64,000 nucleotides of DNA from Microcoleus vaginatus HSN003 (GTDB taxonomy: Bacteria > Cyanobacteriota > Cyanobacteriia > Cyanobacteriales > Microcoleaceae), in contig NZ_CP031705.1 in NCBI RefSeq assembly GCF_022701255.1, positions 1,935,501-1,999,500 of the forward strand, read 5' to 3'. Positions within the stretch are counted from its first letter, which is position 1; the number at the start of each line of letters is the position of its first letter. The position numbers and the translations under genes were made by a program. Below the pieces are notes generated by a model, which was given only the letters and a program-made list of their open reading frames with translations, made no database searches and was not told where the DNA came from. Of the stretch, positions 8,340-16,044 are shown piece after piece.

Positions 8340-10037
8340 ATGAAGTCAGAACGCGAACAAGCCTATCTCAACCTGATAAATCAACTGCTAACCTGCCCCA
8401 GCGGCGAAGAAGCGCAGGTATTAGAGACTCAGCCGGAATTGCGGGATGATGGCTTGGTGGCGGCCATGCTAGAAGAGGCAGAGAATCTTAGAAGATTTGG
8501 GCAACTAAATAACGCTAATCGGTTGATGAATTGTGCCGGGATACTGCTTGGGATGAATGACAACACCTCAGTGGTAGTCACCCGACAAGCGGAAGCAGAA
8601 AGACTGTTTGAACAAGGCAATCAGCAGTATAAAATCAGTCAATTTCGAGAAGCTTTGCATTCTTGGGAACAGGCATTAACTATCTGTCGAAAAATCGGAA
8701 ATCGCCAAGGAGAAGCTAATTGCCTCGGCAATTTGGGCAATGCTTACGATTCCCTAGGGCAATACCACACGGCGATCGCATTCCTAAAACAGTCTTTAGT
8801 GATTAAACACGAAATAGGCGATCGCCAAGGAGAAGCTGCTTCCCTCGGCAGTTTGGGCAATGCTTACGGTTCCCTAGGGCAATACCACACGGCGATAGAT
8901 TTTCACCAACAGTATTTAGAGATTTCACGGGAAATCGGAAATCGCCACGGAGAAGCTAATTCCCTCGGCAATTTTGGCAATGCTTATTATTCCCTAGGGC
9001 AATACCACAGGGCGATCGCATTTTACCAACAATTATTAGAGATTTCACGGGAAATCGGATATCGCCAAGGAGAAGCCGCTTCCCTCGGCAATTTGGGGGT
9101 TGTTTTCTATTCACTAGGGCAATACCAGAAGGCGATCGATTTTCAGCAACAGTCTTTAGTGATTAAACGGGAAATAAGTGATCGCCAAGGAGAAGCTAAT
9201 TCCCTCGGGAGTTTGGGCAATGCTTGCAAATCCCTAGGGCAATACCAGAATGCGATCGATTTTCACCAACAGTCTTTAGTGATTTCACGGGAAATCGGAT
9301 ATCGCCAAGGAGAAGCTGTTTCCCTTGGGAGTTTGGGCTATACTTGCCAATCCCTAGGGCAATACCAGAGGGCGATCGAATTTCACCAACAGTATTTAAA
9401 GATTTCACGGGAAATCGGATATCGCCAAGGAGAAGCTACTTCCCTCGGCAATTTGGGTATTGCTTACGCTTCCCTAGGGCAAGTCCACAGGGCGATCAAA
9501 TTTTACCAACAGTATTTAGAGATTTCACGGGAAATCGGATATCGCGTGGGAGAGTCAATCTCTCTCAACAATTTGGGAAATGCTTTCCTACAAACTCACA
9601 AACTTGCTGAAGCTGAAACAGCACTTCGCGCCTCGATCGCAATTCATGAAACTCTGCGTTCTGAATTGGTAAGTAATGACCACAAAGCCTCAATCTTTGA
9701 AACCCAAATATCTGCCTATCGCCTGCTGCAACAAGTCCTAATTGCCCAATCTAAATTTGATGAAGCCTTAGAAATAGCTGAAATGTCGCGCACCCGTGCC
9801 TTCGTCGAATTATTGCGGCAAACCTTATTAACAACCCCCCCTCAGTCCCCCCCTTATCAAGGGGGGGAAGAAGAGTTATCTCAATTCCTCCCTCTTAAGC
9901 CCTCCCTTAGCAAGGGGGGGTTGGGGGGGTTATCAAGATTTGAGGAAGAAGCAAACCTCTCAAAGCCCCCCCTTGCTAAGGGGGGTTATCAATTCCCAAA
10001 ATCCAACAAATCGCCCGCGAGAGAAACTCGACAATAG
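8340..10037 (+). CDS. TPR half of a broken TPR-CHAT protein
   Basis: The protein starts with ~85 unique residues and then carries about nine tetratricopeptide repeats of 40 residues (nt ~8610-9590), in which ...GEANSLGNLGNAYxSLGQYxxAI recurs. Such repeats bind partner proteins. The linker RAFVELLRQTLLTT normally leads straight into a CHAT protease domain. Here that reading is interrupted near 9832 by proline- and glycine-rich sequence derived from a palindromic repeat, and the frame ends at 10037. The CHAT domain follows in a different frame. The gene is therefore probably frameshifted, unless two separate proteins are made. Neighbouring 120-base units are very similar at DNA level. Confidence 0.85.
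   Translation: MKSEREQAYLNLINQLLTCPSGEEAQVLETQPELRDDGLVAAMLEEAENLRRFGQLNNANRLMNCAGILLGMNDNTSVVVTRQAEAERLFEQGNQQYKISQFREALHSWEQALTICRKIGNRQGEANCLGNLGNAYDSLGQYHTAIAFLKQSLVIKHEIGDRQGEAASLGSLGNAYGSLGQYHTAIDFHQQYLEISREIGNRHGEANSLGNFGNAYYSLGQYHRAIAFYQQLLEISREIGYRQGEAASLGNLGVVFYSLGQYQKAIDFQQQSLVIKREISDRQGEANSLGSLGNACKSLGQYQNAIDFHQQSLVISREIGYRQGEAVSLGSLGYTCQSLGQYQRAIEFHQQYLKISREIGYRQGEATSLGNLGIAYASLGQVHRAIKFYQQYLEISREIGYRVGESISLNNLGNAFLQTHKLAEAETALRASIAIHETLRSELVSNDHKASIFETQISAYRLLQQVLIAQSKFDEALEIAEMSRTRAFVELLRQTLLTTPPQSPPYQGGEEELSQFLPLKPSLSKGGLGGLSRFEEEANLSKPPLAKGGYQFPKSNKSPARETRQ
9832..9995. repeat. Palindromic repeat insertion inside the TPR-CHAT gene
   Basis: Three copies of a hairpin with arms of six to eight C or G bases (for example CCCCCCTTGCTAAGGGGGG) lie between the TPR and CHAT coding parts. 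The translated text (SPPYQGGEEELSQF, SLSKGGLGG, PPLAKGG) is foreign to the protein family. The insertion or later slippage in its homopolymers shifts the frame by two bases. Confidence 0.8.
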
Positions 10038-10267
10038 TTGAATATTCGATTGTCAATCCAAAAATTTACATCTGGGTAATCCAACCAAACGGCCACATCA
10101 CCCATCGCGCCGCCAACCTCGAACCCCTCAACCAACAAAACCAAACCCTCAAACAAATTATCCTCAAAACCCGCGTCTCCATCGGCACCAATGAAACCGA
10201 CGACGAAGGCAACAAAATTCAGCTAGAATCCCAGTACAAACGAGATGAAACAGGCTGCTTTCCCCTC

Positions 10268-11512
10268 TTGCAACTCGTCCATCAAATCCTGATCGAACCC
10301 ATCATCGACTTGCTACCCACCGATGCCAATTCCCCCATCATCTTCGTCCCCCACTACGACTTATTTTTAGTTCCCTTCGCCGCCTTGCAAGATAGAAACA
10401 ACCGCTACCTAATCGAAAATCATACCATCCTCACCAGCCCATCCATCCAAGTATTAGAAATCACCCGCGAACATCAAAACCGAGTGCGAGGATTGAGACA
10501 AGCTGCCCTAATTGTCGGCGATCCAACCATCGCCCCAAAATTCAACGAAAACCCCTACAAACTCCGCCAAATCCCCAGGGCTAAAGAAGCCGCCGAAGCC
10601 ATTGCCGCAACTTTAGGAACCGAAGCAATTAGCGGAGAAAAAGCCACAAAAGTCGCCATTTTAGACAGGATGCTAAACACCCGCATCGTGCATTTATCCG
10701 CCCACGGACTCCTCGACGATTTCCAAGGTTCCGGTATCCCGGGCGCAATAATTTTAGCACCATCAGGAGACACCGACGACGGCGCGCTTAACGCCGCAGA
10801 AATCCTGCAATTAAAACTCGATTCCGAACTCGTAGTTTTAAGCGCGTGCAGCACCGGAGGCGGTAAAATCACCGGAGATGGAGTCATCGGATTGTCGCGC
10901 TGCTTCATCCTCGCCGGAGTCCCCAGCATCATCGTTTCCCTGTGGAATATGGGAGCGATTTCAGCCAAATTACTAATGACTGAATTCTACCAAAATTTAG
11001 CACGGGGCGAGAATCGAGCAGCCGCCTTGCGGTGTGCTATGCTAACCACAAAAGCTCGATTTCCGAGTCCGATAGCTTGGGCTGCATTTACCTTAATTGG
11101 CGAAACCGAAACTTTACCGCTGTCAACTGAAAAGAGTGATTTAAGGAGATTAGTAATGTCACTTCCCGATGAGGCCACACCCAAAGAAATTGTGGCAGCT
11201 TTCAGTAAGTTATTGAAAATATCCGAGCCGCACTTTGTCAAACAATTATCCGCGATTGATGTTGGTTCGACCGATAATATCAATATTATCGCTCAAACAA
11301 TCAAGGATTGGTGCGAAACTAGACCTCAAATAGAAGAGAATTTAGAGAACGAAATTGATAAAATGGGTGCGGGCGGCGGTGATAGCGATGCACCGGAGGA
11401 AATCGTCAGGGAGTTTTACCAAACGCTGAAGGAAAATCAGATTCGACTGGGTTTGTCTGTGTCGTCTGCGCCGCCTGCACCGCCAACAAATAATCCACAA
11501 ATACCTTCCTAG
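10268..11512 (+). CDS. CHAT (caspase-like) protease half of the broken TPR-CHAT protein
   Basis: CHAT domains are caspase-fold cysteine proteases. Catalytic His146 (VHLSAHG) and Cys194 (LSACSTGGG) are both present, counted from the ATG at 10268. The true CHAT coding frame begins further up: it is open from 9980 and reads KIQQIARERN, then IVEYSIVNPKIYIWVIQPNG, the normal CHAT entry. So the ATG is only the first internal Met. After the protease domain there is a ~120-residue extension with a helical segment and a Pro-rich end (SAPPAPPTNNPQIPS). The next gene, a membrane protein, lies 90 bases downstream and may be its partner. Confidence 0.8.
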   Translation: MQLVHQILIEPIIDLLPTDANSPIIFVPHYDLFLVPFAALQDRNNRYLIENHTILTSPSIQVLEITREHQNRVRGLRQAALIVGDPTIAPKFNENPYKLRQIPRAKEAAEAIAATLGTEAISGEKATKVAILDRMLNTRIVHLSAHGLLDDFQGSGIPGAIILAPSGDTDDGALNAAEILQLKLDSELVVLSACSTGGGKITGDGVIGLSRCFILAGVPSIIVSLWNMGAISAKLLMTEFYQNLARGENRAAALRCAMLTTKARFPSPIAWAAFTLIGETETLPLSTEKSDLRRLVMSLPDEATPKEIVAAFSKLLKISEPHFVKQLSAIDVGSTDNINIIAQTIKDWCETRPQIEENLENEIDKMGAGGGDSDAPEEIVREFYQTLKENQIRLGLSVSSAPPAPPTNNPQIPS

Positions 11513-11602
11513 GATAGAAACCATAAAAATATTGTAGAGTGGGCATCTTGCCCGCCCAAAATATCTGATAGAAATACTTGAAAACATCTCACAAAATTGA
11601 TT

Positions 11603-13078
11603 ATGAGCCAAGAATGGCAAATTAAAAATCCCAGCATTAGCCTCTATCCTTTCCACCTGCGGGATGATAGGGACGAAGGCTATAAGCAAGTAGCAAAAAA
11701 TGCCCGATATTTGTGGGAAAATCTGGCAGATAATGTCGGCAAAGAATTTAACATCAACGAACTCAACTCCCTCAGAGAAAAGCTAATTTGCTACAAAAAC
11801 GGCGACTATTATCCAGACGGCGAAGGGGAAAATCTGACTTTGGTAAAATTGCTGATTCCAGATGGGAAAACTCTGAATTTTCAGCCAATTACTGAGCCAG
11901 ATAACCAGAAACTTGATGGTTTTATCTATGCTCTGCGACTTCAGGATACTTACACCGCAGACTTGACTTTTTACTATAAAAATGTCACAATAAAAGTAGG
12001 GGACTTGACTCGATTAAATCCCGAAGGTTGCTTGTTGCCAAATGCAATTCAACCGTCTCTGGGACAGACATTATTATTATACGCCGCACCAGCAGTTTAT
12101 AATACTTACCGGAAACTAGCTGACGAGTCTGTTAAAGCTTTTGTACAGGATAAACAGCCAGCATCAGTAGACTTTCGCGCGGAAGGAAAGTTGTTCGGGA
12201 GTCCGATTTTTGAGTATGACAGCCGAGAAGATGATGCGCGTCAGCGGTGTCACATTTTAGTATGGTTGCAAGACAACCCCCAAACTTTGAAATCCGCAAC
12301 GCCGGCGTTTTATTCTTACTTGATGAATCTGCTGTGCTCTCGCGCTAAAATTGTATTTGTGTATGTGGAAGCTAGGAAAAAGTATCGCCAAGCCCAGCAA
12401 ATAGTGGGCGAGTTAGAAAAGAAGATTCGCGAATTGCGTGCAATAGAAAGCGAACAAAATCGAGAAGTTAAGTTGCAGAAGTTAAAGGAGTTGCTGGCTG
12501 AAGTTCACACTAAAATGTGGGATTTTGCTCAGCAGGTGCGATATTTGCAAGAAGATAGGAATACCATTGATACTAATGCTGAAAATTATGGTGAGGCGTT
12601 GGCAAGAATTAAAGGTTTGTGCATCTCAGGCGACAATCTGGATTTTTGGCAGAGGTTTCTAGATTTAGCTGAGGATAAGTATCGGCGGCAAATAGAAATA
12701 GATTTAAACTACCTGATTGCTAGTCAAAATTTGTTCCAGCAGTCGATATCTACTGTGCGGGGGATGGTGGAAATCGAACAGGTGGAATTGGACAGGGAAC
12801 AGATGGAATTATACAAGCAACAGGAAGACAGGGAGAAAAAACGATCGCGCCAGCTTGAGAATATCATCTTTTTTGTCGGAACTGCGATCGGCGGCGGACA
12901 AATCTTTTCCGCCGCCTATCCTCTAATCAAGGATACACGGATTCAATGGCAACCCGATTTTTCTCTACCGCTGCATCCGTTTGCTGCGACAATTCTCTGG
13001 AGTCTGCTGTTTGGCTTACTATTTGGCTTGTTAATGCTGGGTATCGCCGTGTGGGTAAGGAAAACTTTTCCCCGATAA
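11603..13078 (+). CDS. Coiled-coil protein with two C-terminal membrane segments, possible CHAT partner
   Basis: No family is recognised. Residues 1-250 look globular (DGFIYALRLQDTYTADLTFYY, then charged regions). Residues ~250-410 form long helices rich in Glu, Lys and Gln. Two hydrophobic segments follow (IIFFVGTAIGGGQIFSAAYPL and ILWSLLFGLLFGLLMLGIAVW), ending in a short basic tail. A long helix followed by two membrane helices recalls the CorA-like layout, but I see no CorA GxN motif. The gene directly follows the CHAT protease on the same strand, so it might be a cleavage target or effector; that is inference from position only. ATG at 11603 is preferred over TTG at 11597. Confidence 0.6.
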   Translation: MSQEWQIKNPSISLYPFHLRDDRDEGYKQVAKNARYLWENLADNVGKEFNINELNSLREKLICYKNGDYYPDGEGENLTLVKLLIPDGKTLNFQPITEPDNQKLDGFIYALRLQDTYTADLTFYYKNVTIKVGDLTRLNPEGCLLPNAIQPSLGQTLLLYAAPAVYNTYRKLADESVKAFVQDKQPASVDFRAEGKLFGSPIFEYDSREDDARQRCHILVWLQDNPQTLKSATPAFYSYLMNLLCSRAKIVFVYVEARKKYRQAQQIVGELEKKIRELRAIESEQNREVKLQKLKELLAEVHTKMWDFAQQVRYLQEDRNTIDTNAENYGEALARIKGLCISGDNLDFWQRFLDLAEDKYRRQIEIDLNYLIASQNLFQQSISTVRGMVEIEQVELDREQMELYKQQEDREKKRSRQLENIIFFVGTAIGGGQIFSAAYPLIKDTRIQWQPDFSLPLHPFAATILWSLLFGLLFGLLMLGIAVWVRKTFPR

Positions 13079-13156
13079 TTTGGATTTAGGACTTACGCAT
13101 AAAACCAAAGAAACCGGGTTTTTCGGGGTTTTTGGGTCGTATAACTCATATGTTGC

Positions 13157-13395
13157 TTAAGAACAGGCAAGATGCCTGTTCCACAAAGAGTGAATTTTTT
13201 GTGGGGAGTAGGGGGTGGGCATCTTCGCCTCAGCATTCTTAAGAACAGGCAAGATGCCTGTTCCACAAAGAGTCAATTTTTTATGGGGAGTAGGGGTTGG
13301 GCATCTTCGCCTCAGCATTCTTAAGAACAGGCAAGATGCCTGTTCCACAAAGAGTCAATTTTTGTGGGGAGTAGGGGTTGGGCCGAAGATGCTAC
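13157..13395. repeat. Three tandem copies of an 82-base palindromic repeat
   Basis: Units begin at 13157, 13239 and 13321, exactly 82 bases apart; the third is cut short near 13395. Each holds a perfect inverted repeat GAACAGGC-AAGAT-GCCTGTTC, followed by CCACAAAGAGT and a G-rich tract with GGGCATCTTCGCC. They lie between two convergent genes. Just upstream (13100-13125) an AAACCGGGTTT-type palindrome is present as well. Confidence 0.95.
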
Positions 13396-13402
13396 CCATA
13401 AA

Positions 13403-14188
13403 TTACAAATATCGAGTTAACTGGACTCGATAGCGTTCCTTCTTAGTAACAGCAACTTCCCCAATTTCCAATCTTCCCTTGCCCGTAACAGCAATTAAAT
13501 CTCCCGACTTGACATTATAACTAGCTTGAGTAACGTCTTTCCAGTTAACTCGCACGTCGCCACTATCAATTAAATCGGCCATTTTGCTGCGAGACATTGC
13601 GAATCCAGCCGAGGCGACAGCATCCAATCTCATGGATGCTTCAACGGTTGTCATTTCTTTCTTTTTGGGTTCTCTAATTTTGAGTTCGCTCAACTCAATG
13701 CGCCGCGTTTGCACAGGAACCGATCGCACTTGCTGCAAACTCATCTCCAAATACTCTACCATCTCGGGCATAACAATGGCTTGCGCGCCGCGTTCTCCCA
13801 AAACAATCACATCCCCAGTTTTCTCCCGGACAATTCCCGTACCCAACATCGCCCCCAAAAAGTCGCGGTGAGAAGCTGTATCGAACAAGAAATTGCCAGC
13901 GATTTCTACCGCAGCAACGTTAACGCTAGCAGAGTCGATCGGGATATCCGATCGCGCGATCGCAATTCTTTGTCTTTCAGCTTGCGGGTAGCCGCCCCAA
14001 GCCACTAATTCCACGTCTGTTAACCGCTTAAATACCGTCAGAGTGTCCGCCAATTCTGGAGGCGACAGAAAATCAGTCTGAGTAACTTCCCAAGTTTTAA
14101 TTGCTTGTTCGGCTTGGTCGAGTGCCCGCGCCACACAGTCGCGGTTTTCGATGCCTTTTAACAGTTCTTCTCTTTGTAAATTCGCCAT
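13403..14188 (-). CDS. Photosystem II S4-domain protein (YlmH-like RNA-binding)
   Basis: The family is found in cyanobacteria and chloroplasts; its bacterial relative YlmH binds ribosomal RNA or tRNA. Residues ~1-170 are the YlmH-like N-terminal region (FLSPPELADTL, ELVAWGGYPQAER, RDFLGAMLGTGIVREKTGD). Residues ~185-245 form the S4 domain (RLDAVASAGFAMSRSKMADLI, GDVRVNWK, SGDLIAVTGKGR). The length of 261 residues is normal. I start at MANLQREE (14188). The Uma2-like gene ends only 13 bases upstream on the same strand, so both may be co-transcribed. The role in photosystem II is taken from the family name, not from this sequence. Confidence 0.9.
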   Translation of the reverse strand: MANLQREELLKGIENRDCVARALDQAEQAIKTWEVTQTDFLSPPELADTLTVFKRLTDVELVAWGGYPQAERQRIAIARSDIPIDSASVNVAAVEIAGNFLFDTASHRDFLGAMLGTGIVREKTGDVIVLGERGAQAIVMPEMVEYLEMSLQQVRSVPVQTRRIELSELKIREPKKKEMTTVEASMRLDAVASAGFAMSRSKMADLIDSGDVRVNWKDVTQASYNVKSGDLIAVTGKGRLEIGEVAVTKKERYRVQLTRYL

Positions 14189-14201
14189 AATTAATATCAA
14201 C

Positions 14202-14792
14202 CTACAAAATATCACTTAAATCCAAAACAAAACCGGGTAATACATCTTCACCTGACAGAGTTGCAGGCGAGTCTAAAATTTCCACATCTGAACCTTGACG
14301 GGAGATTTCAACTTTTCTATTTTTGCGATCGAGCAACCATCCCAACCTCGCTTCATTTTTCACATACACTTTCATTTTAGCCCGCAATTTTTCTAGGGAG
14401 TCAGTGGTCGATCGCAATTCCACCACAAAATCGGGACAAATCGGCGCAAATTTCTTTTTTTCTTCCGCAGTTAAAGCATCCCACCTGTCGCGCCGCACCC
14501 AAGCAGCATCGGGAGAAATGTCTGTACCGTCGGGGAGTTTAAATCCAGTTGAAGAGTCAAAAGCAATTCCCAAATGCTTATTTTGACGGCTCCAACCTTC
14601 GAGTTGAAAACTTAGATCCGCATTCCGTCTGCCTGTATCGCTACTCGCAGGCGGCATAATAATTAATTCTCCCGTTGCAGTGCGTTCAAATCTTAAATCC
14701 CGGTTGTCTATACACAACTGAAAAAACTGCTCATCAGTTAATTCGAGCGTTAATTCTAGGGGAGAATGTAGGGGGATAGTTTGTGATTCCAT
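14202..14792 (-). CDS. Uma2 family (DUF820) endonuclease-like protein
   Basis: Uma2 proteins have a PD-(D/E)xK nuclease fold and are strongly expanded in cyanobacteria; most have no known role. The conserved acidic sites are visible in ISPDAAWV and PDFVVELRS, followed by KMKVYVKNEARLGWLLD, the usual ending of the core. Length is 196 residues. TTGGAGG just before ATG at 14792 decides the start over an upstream TTG. It lies 13 bases before the S4 gene, an unusual pairing that may be accidental. Confidence 0.88.
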   Translation of the reverse strand: MESQTIPLHSPLELTLELTDEQFFQLCIDNRDLRFERTATGELIIMPPASSDTGRRNADLSFQLEGWSRQNKHLGIAFDSSTGFKLPDGTDISPDAAWVRRDRWDALTAEEKKKFAPICPDFVVELRSTTDSLEKLRAKMKVYVKNEARLGWLLDRKNRKVEISRQGSDVEILDSPATLSGEDVLPGFVLDLSDIL

Positions 14793-14866
14793 CACTGCCT
14801 CCAAATATTACACGAGTTGAATGTCAACAGTCAACAGTCCACAGTCAACTGTTAACAAACAAATAA

Positions 14867-15373
14867 CTAAGTCTCTGTATAACCTTGGATATTTTCCGGT
14901 TCAAACTGCTGCAAAATCTTCGCAGCTTTCCCAGTCAAATCATCAGTACCCTTAACCGCAATCAAAAATTTACCGGCATTCAAACGGTTGCGGTAGGGCA
15001 AAGCATCGCCGCTGCCAAAAGCCATGCCCCCGGCTCCGCCAACAACAAAGCTGCCCATCCCGCCGGCGATCGCACCTAGCACTCCGCCGATCACGTGATC
15101 GCCAATTTCGCCCGCCCACGCAAAAGTCTTCAACTGAGTCATCAGACTGAAAGTAACGCCAGCAATAAAGCCAAACGGCACTAGCCAAACAGCCATGAGT
15201 TTAGCTTGTTTATTCGCTTGCTGGTTGGGGTCGATCAAGCCAAATTCATCAGCAGTTTTGTAGCCACGGCCCAAAATGCTCACTTGCTTCATGGGCAAGC
15301 CTTCTTTTTCTAGAGCAGTGTAGGCAGCTTCGGCTTGAATTCGATCGGGCAGTACGGCGATAAGATAATTCAT
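14867..15373 (-). CDS. Glycine-rich small membrane protein
   Basis: The N-terminal ~45 residues (YLIAVLPDRIQAEAAYTALE) look like a ferredoxin-like or ACT-like strand-helix unit seen in general stress proteins. Residues ~58-125 contain two hydrophobic, glycine-rich segments (AVWLVPFGFIAGVTFSLM and VIGGVLGAIAGGMGSFVVGG), a glycine zipper. The C-terminus NAGKFLIAVKGTDDLTGKA again looks like a small alpha-beta unit. Similar hypothetical proteins are common in cyanobacteria. The function is unknown; membrane location is inferred from the hydrophobic segments. Confidence 0.75.
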   Translation of the reverse strand: MNYLIAVLPDRIQAEAAYTALEKEGLPMKQVSILGRGYKTADEFGLIDPNQQANKQAKLMAVWLVPFGFIAGVTFSLMTQLKTFAWAGEIGDHVIGGVLGAIAGGMGSFVVGGAGGMAFGSGDALPYRNRLNAGKFLIAVKGTDDLTGKAAKILQQFEPENIQGYTET

Positions 15374-16044
15374 AAAAAATACTCGGTAAGTGGGAAACGA
15401 GCGTGGCTTTAGCCCGCTCGGGGAAAACGACCAGGCGATTTCAATCGCCTTAATTCCCCTTACGGGGCGGAGAGGGAATTTAATACAACCTCTCCGATTT
15501 TTTGAGGTATAGTTGCCTCAACTCCCTTGCGGGGTAAAGTTAGCTTCGCCAATGTTATAAAGGCTTGTTAGGCTGGCAGCACTGTTTCAGTGACTTTAAA
15601 ACTGTTTAACCACCAGCGACAGAGCGGGGGACTAGCTTCGCATCCCAAGGTGTCATGACCTAAATAACGTAGTCAGTTAAGACTGAGGCCCGTCAGTACA
15701 GCTTGCTTTGATTGCTCTTACAAGCGAGCGTGGCTTTAGCCCTGAGTTACTGACTAGAAAACAATTCCTGATAGTTAGGCTTGAATAGCCAAAGTCTATT
15801 ATAGACCGAAAAGACATACTAGCTAAGCACTTACGGGATTTTGAGACGGTCAGAGAGTCCGATCGCCCGCAAAGCTAAAATATTTCATGCAAAAAACGGC
15901 CGACCTTGACCGAATACAGATACAATTCAAACTGCACAAAGGCAAGCTTGAGCTGAGCTGTTAGATACTGCTCTAAGTGATAAGTCTCAACTTTGAGCTC
16001 GCCAACGCTCGGTCTATTTTTACTATTGCACTCAATTGCTTGCT
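15374..16044. other. Hairpin-rich intergenic region upstream of serA
   Basis: No coding frame is convincing in this 670-base spacer. It starts with three hairpins in a row: CGAGCG...CGCTCG (15398-15420, with GGCT/AGCC inside), AGGCGATT-TC-AATCGCCT (15433-15450) and CCCCTTACGGGG (15456-15467), the last nested in TTAATTCCC/GGGAATTTAA. The text GCGAGCGTGGCTTTAGCC recurs near 15724. The region may hold a structured RNA, an element remnant, or just spacer; I cannot match it to a known RNA. The serA promoter should lie near its right end. Confidence 0.5.

Noticed and set aside
9196..9610. Frames in other phases across the TPR array
   Set aside because: They are repeats of the same 120-base DNA unit read out of frame.
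15374..16044. Known structured RNA (6S, tmRNA, RNase P RNA) upstream of serA
   Set aside because: None of the conserved core sequences of these RNAs that I know is present.
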